6,199 nucleotides of DNA from NCBI GenBank assembly GCA_027044845.1, contig JALUBM010000153.1, positions 1-6,199 of the forward strand. The letters are read 5' to 3'. The notes under the pieces were generated by a model. The model had not been told where the DNA came from. It saw only the letters and a list, made by a program, of their open reading frames with translations, and searched no databases. This document shows positions 4,482 to 6,199 of the stretch, piece after piece; position 1 is the stretch's first letter; each line of letters starts with the position of its first letter. The position numbers and the translations under genes are program-made. Origin of the DNA: Sulfurimonas sp. (lineage in GTDB: Bacteria > Campylobacterota > Campylobacteria > Campylobacterales > Sulfurimonadaceae).

Positions 4482-6199
4482 ATGTTAAAAATGATTATTA
4501 TGGTAGTTTTATTTGCAGGCTTATTATCGCCAATAAGTTTATTTGCGAATACTTGGATTACTGAAACATCACTTTATAAATCAAAGTTAAAACCAAGCGA
4601 TAAATATTGTTATGAGGTAAATCACAAGGAAAAACAAGAATATAAACGAATGAATGGATGCAGAAGTGATTCTGATTTTAATGACAATCCATTTCTTGAT
4701 GCATTGCCAGTGAGAAAATATAATTGTAAGAAAAACAACAAAGTAATGTATCTGGTGTTTGCTGGGAACAAAGCTCGTTGTTTAAAAAATACAAAAAAAA
4801 TAGTAACTTATATGAACAGTACTGAATATCTAAATGCATTAGCCCATCCAGAGCTAATTGAAAAAAAGAAAGCAGAGATTAAAGCTGAAGAAGAACAAAA
4901 AAATAAAAAACTACTCTCTCAATCAAAAGCTAAAAAGATAAATAATCAAAAAATATACTTTATAATTAGAAAAAGTTTCGATAAATCAAAATTAGATCTT
5001 AAAAAAGACTCATATTGCAAGCCCTTAACTAGTAAGACAATTAGCGACATCATGAAGAAGCACAATTTAAAATTTACTAATAATAAATATTCAAAAGATT
5101 CTCAAATTCAAGTTATTGATGAAGGTGCTGCAGGATTTACCTATGTTTTAAATGTTAAAAACAAACAAGAATGTATTTTGAAACAAGAGGAGATTTATAG
5201 AAAATATTTTGTGAAGAAACCTAAAGTGAGTAAGAAAATTTCTCAAAAAACAACTGACAATAAAAAAGATAGTTCAACTATTAGAACTAGGCGTGCACTC
5301 TGTGAAAAGGTGTATAAAGGGCGATATTTTGATAGTGGCTCTTGTAGTCCAGAGACACAAGGGTACTTAGATGATATGGTGAAAGTTGCACAATTGGAAT
5401 ATGAGGATTATGATAAAAGATGGAGAGGAAAGGATATAAAAGAAATTTGTAAAGAATTTCATGTCAAGTCTCGTCGATATGAATGTTTATTTAGAAAAGG
5501 TGGAAGAAAGAACAATTTTATAAACGCTGGAATTAAATTTTACCTAAAAATGAGAAAAGTCAAAATACAAAGTCAGGCAATCACTGATGTTAAGCTTAGT
5601 ATGGCAAACTATAAAAAACTTACGCCAGCTCAAAGAGTGAAAAAATTCAACAAAGATACAGGTCTAATTGTTATTCCTAAAATGGTGAGAAAATGGGAAG
5701 ATGCAAAGGCAATATGTCAATCAAAAGGACTTAATATACCATATAGCGATGAATTAATTAGAAATAAAATGGCAATTATGGGTTATGAAAGTGCAAGAGC
5801 AGGAGGACTAAACTATTATGTGAGAAGTGCTGTGAATGACAAGATAGGTTATCAAGTTGTACTCTCTTTTAAAATAGGTGATACAGAAGTTATGTCACGC
5901 TCTTCTTATTCAAAACTTGTGATTTGCAAGAAAATGTCATCAGATGAGGAACAAAAACTAAAAGAAAAAGTAGCTTTAGAAAAAATACGAATCACGAAAT
6001 TTGGTGCGAGTACCGCTCTTGGATATTGGCAGAAAATTGTTGCTGCTAAAAACAATAGTGAATTAAACGATATTTTTGAGTATAGCACTAAGATAGACAA
6101 ACACTTTGGTGATTATATTCCTAAATTTCAATATTTTATGCGTAATCATCAAAAATTTATTATGGCGAGTTTATATAATAATATTGAATACACGCAAGA
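4482..6199 (+). CDS. Secreted/periplasmic lysine- and cysteine-rich protein with C-type-lectin-like segment, 3' end outside window
   Basis: The frame is open from ATG 4482 to the window end: 572 codons, no stop. I do not recognise a named family for the whole protein. Residues 1-22 form a Sec signal peptide (MLKMIIMVVLFAGLL, likely cleavage after SLFA22); there is no lipobox cysteine. The mature part holds twelve cysteines at 43, 60, 82, 100, 179, 231, 274, 288, 323, 335, 412 and 482. They occur in consecutive pairs as expected for disulfides formed outside the cytoplasm. Residues 122-155 are a Lys/Glu-rich low-complexity linker. Residues 394-484 resemble a C-type-lectin-like/invasin or DUF1566 domain: W405-x2-A-x3-C412-x3-G416...P420-x3-EL, then Y446, and C482 in a final strand. 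After residue 485 comes a charged helical region. No transmembrane helix beyond the signal is seen. The gene is visibly more A-rich than the hyf genes. Role unknown; an exported binding or envelope protein is a plausible guess. Confidence 0.85.
   Translation, partial: MLKMIIMVVLFAGLLSPISLFANTWITETSLYKSKLKPSDKYCYEVNHKEKQEYKRMNGCRSDSDFNDNPFLDALPVRKYNCKKNNKVMYLVFAGNKARCLKNTKKIVTYMNSTEYLNALAHPELIEKKKAEIKAEEEQKNKKLLSQSKAKKINNQKIYFIIRKSFDKSKLDLKKDSYCKPLTSKTISDIMKKHNLKFTNNKYSKDSQIQVIDEGAAGFTYVLNVKNKQECILKQEEIYRKYFVKKPKVSKKISQKTTDNKKDSSTIRTRRALCEKVYKGRYFDSGSCSPETQGYLDDMVKVAQLEYEDYDKRWRGKDIKEICKEFHVKSRRYECLFRKGGRKNNFINAGIKFYLKMRKVKIQSQAITDVKLSMANYKKLTPAQRVKKFNKDTGLIVIPKMVRKWEDAKAICQSKGLNIPYSDELIRNKMAIMGYESARAGGLNYYVRSAVNDKIGYQVVLSFKIGDTEVMSRSSYSKLVICKKMSSDEEQKLKEKVALEKIRITKFGASTALGYWQKIVAAKNNSELNDIFEYSTKIDKHFGDYIPKFQYFMRNHQKFIMASLYNNIEYTQ
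5661..5933 (+). other. Candidate C-type-lectin-like (invasin D5 / DUF1566-type) domain inside the secreted protein
   Basis: These codons cover residues 394-484. The order of features follows the compact bacterial version of this fold: a first strand (GLIVIPK), a helix starting W405-E-D-A with C412 and G416, the P-x-x-x-E-L turn at 420-425, a Y-Y-V-R-S strand in the place of the usual Y-W-S-S, two further strands (GYQVVLSF and the segment before C482), and a closing strand K-L-V-I-C482. C412 and C482 would form the fold's conserved helix-to-last-strand disulfide. The match is by pattern only, and the usual tryptophan of the Y-W-S motif is a tyrosine. Confidence 0.5.

Noticed and set aside
5906..6100. 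Minus-strand ORF of 64 codons within the secreted-protein gene
   Set aside because: The + strand frame is open across the whole region and carries a signal peptide, RBS and patterned cysteines. The antisense product is a Phe/Ser-rich reverse of Lys/Glu codons.
4482..6199. Pseudogene because no stop codon is seen
   Set aside because: The frame is open and simply runs off the window end; there are no internal stops or frameshifts.
1..6199. tRNA, rRNA, CRISPR arrays, insertion sequences or phage attachment sites
   Set aside because: Coding sequence fills nearly everything, the only spacer over 10 bases is 83 bases, and no spaced repeats, cloverleaf sequence or transposase motifs were seen.

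Overview
The window holds the downstream part of an operon for a membrane complex related to group 4 hydrogenases and respiratory complex I, followed by a separate gene for a secreted cysteine-rich protein. The AT-rich sequence, tightly overlapping genes, short A-rich intergenic region and lysine-rich secreted protein fit a member of the Campylobacterota such as a Sulfurimonas- or Sulfurovum-like organism. That placement is a judgement of style and is not proven by any marker in the window.

Positions 1-4398 carry five co-directional genes on the + strand in the order hyfC (5' end cut off), hyfE, hyfF, hyfG, hyfI. They are separated by 3 bases (C/E) or overlap by 8 (E/F), 4 (F/G) and 4 (G/I) bases, so they form one translationally coupled operon that starts outside the window. 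HyfC is the NuoH-like membrane anchor, HyfE a NuoK-related membrane subunit, and HyfF a NuoL/M/N-like ion-pumping subunit that keeps its key Glu and Lys residues. HyfG is a fused NuoC-NuoD / hydrogenase large subunit, and HyfI is the NuoB-like small subunit with a [4Fe-4S] cluster.

The central observation is that HyfG has none of the four cysteines that bind the NiFe centre. The first CxxC motif reads S172-G-N-E175, and the C-terminal motif reads S449-Y-A-G452 at the very end of the protein. The fold, the surrounding motifs and the ion-pump subunits are all intact. No hyfD or ferredoxin-like hyfH lies between the visible genes. This matches the 'energy-converting hydrogenase-related' (Ehr) complexes: ion-pumping complexes of the complex I / group 4 hydrogenase superfamily that lack the NiFe site and whose electron donor and acceptor are unknown. 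It should not be read as a working hydrogenase or formate hydrogenlyase.

Positions 4399-4481 are an 83-base intergenic region with -10-like hexamers and a good ribosome binding site. From 4482 an open reading frame runs without a stop to the window end (572 codons visible). It encodes an exported, lysine-rich protein with a signal peptide and twelve cysteines. A segment near residues 394-484 resembles the C-type-lectin-like fold of invasin/DUF1566-type domains. Its function is unknown, and nothing ties it to the hyf operon beyond adjacency.
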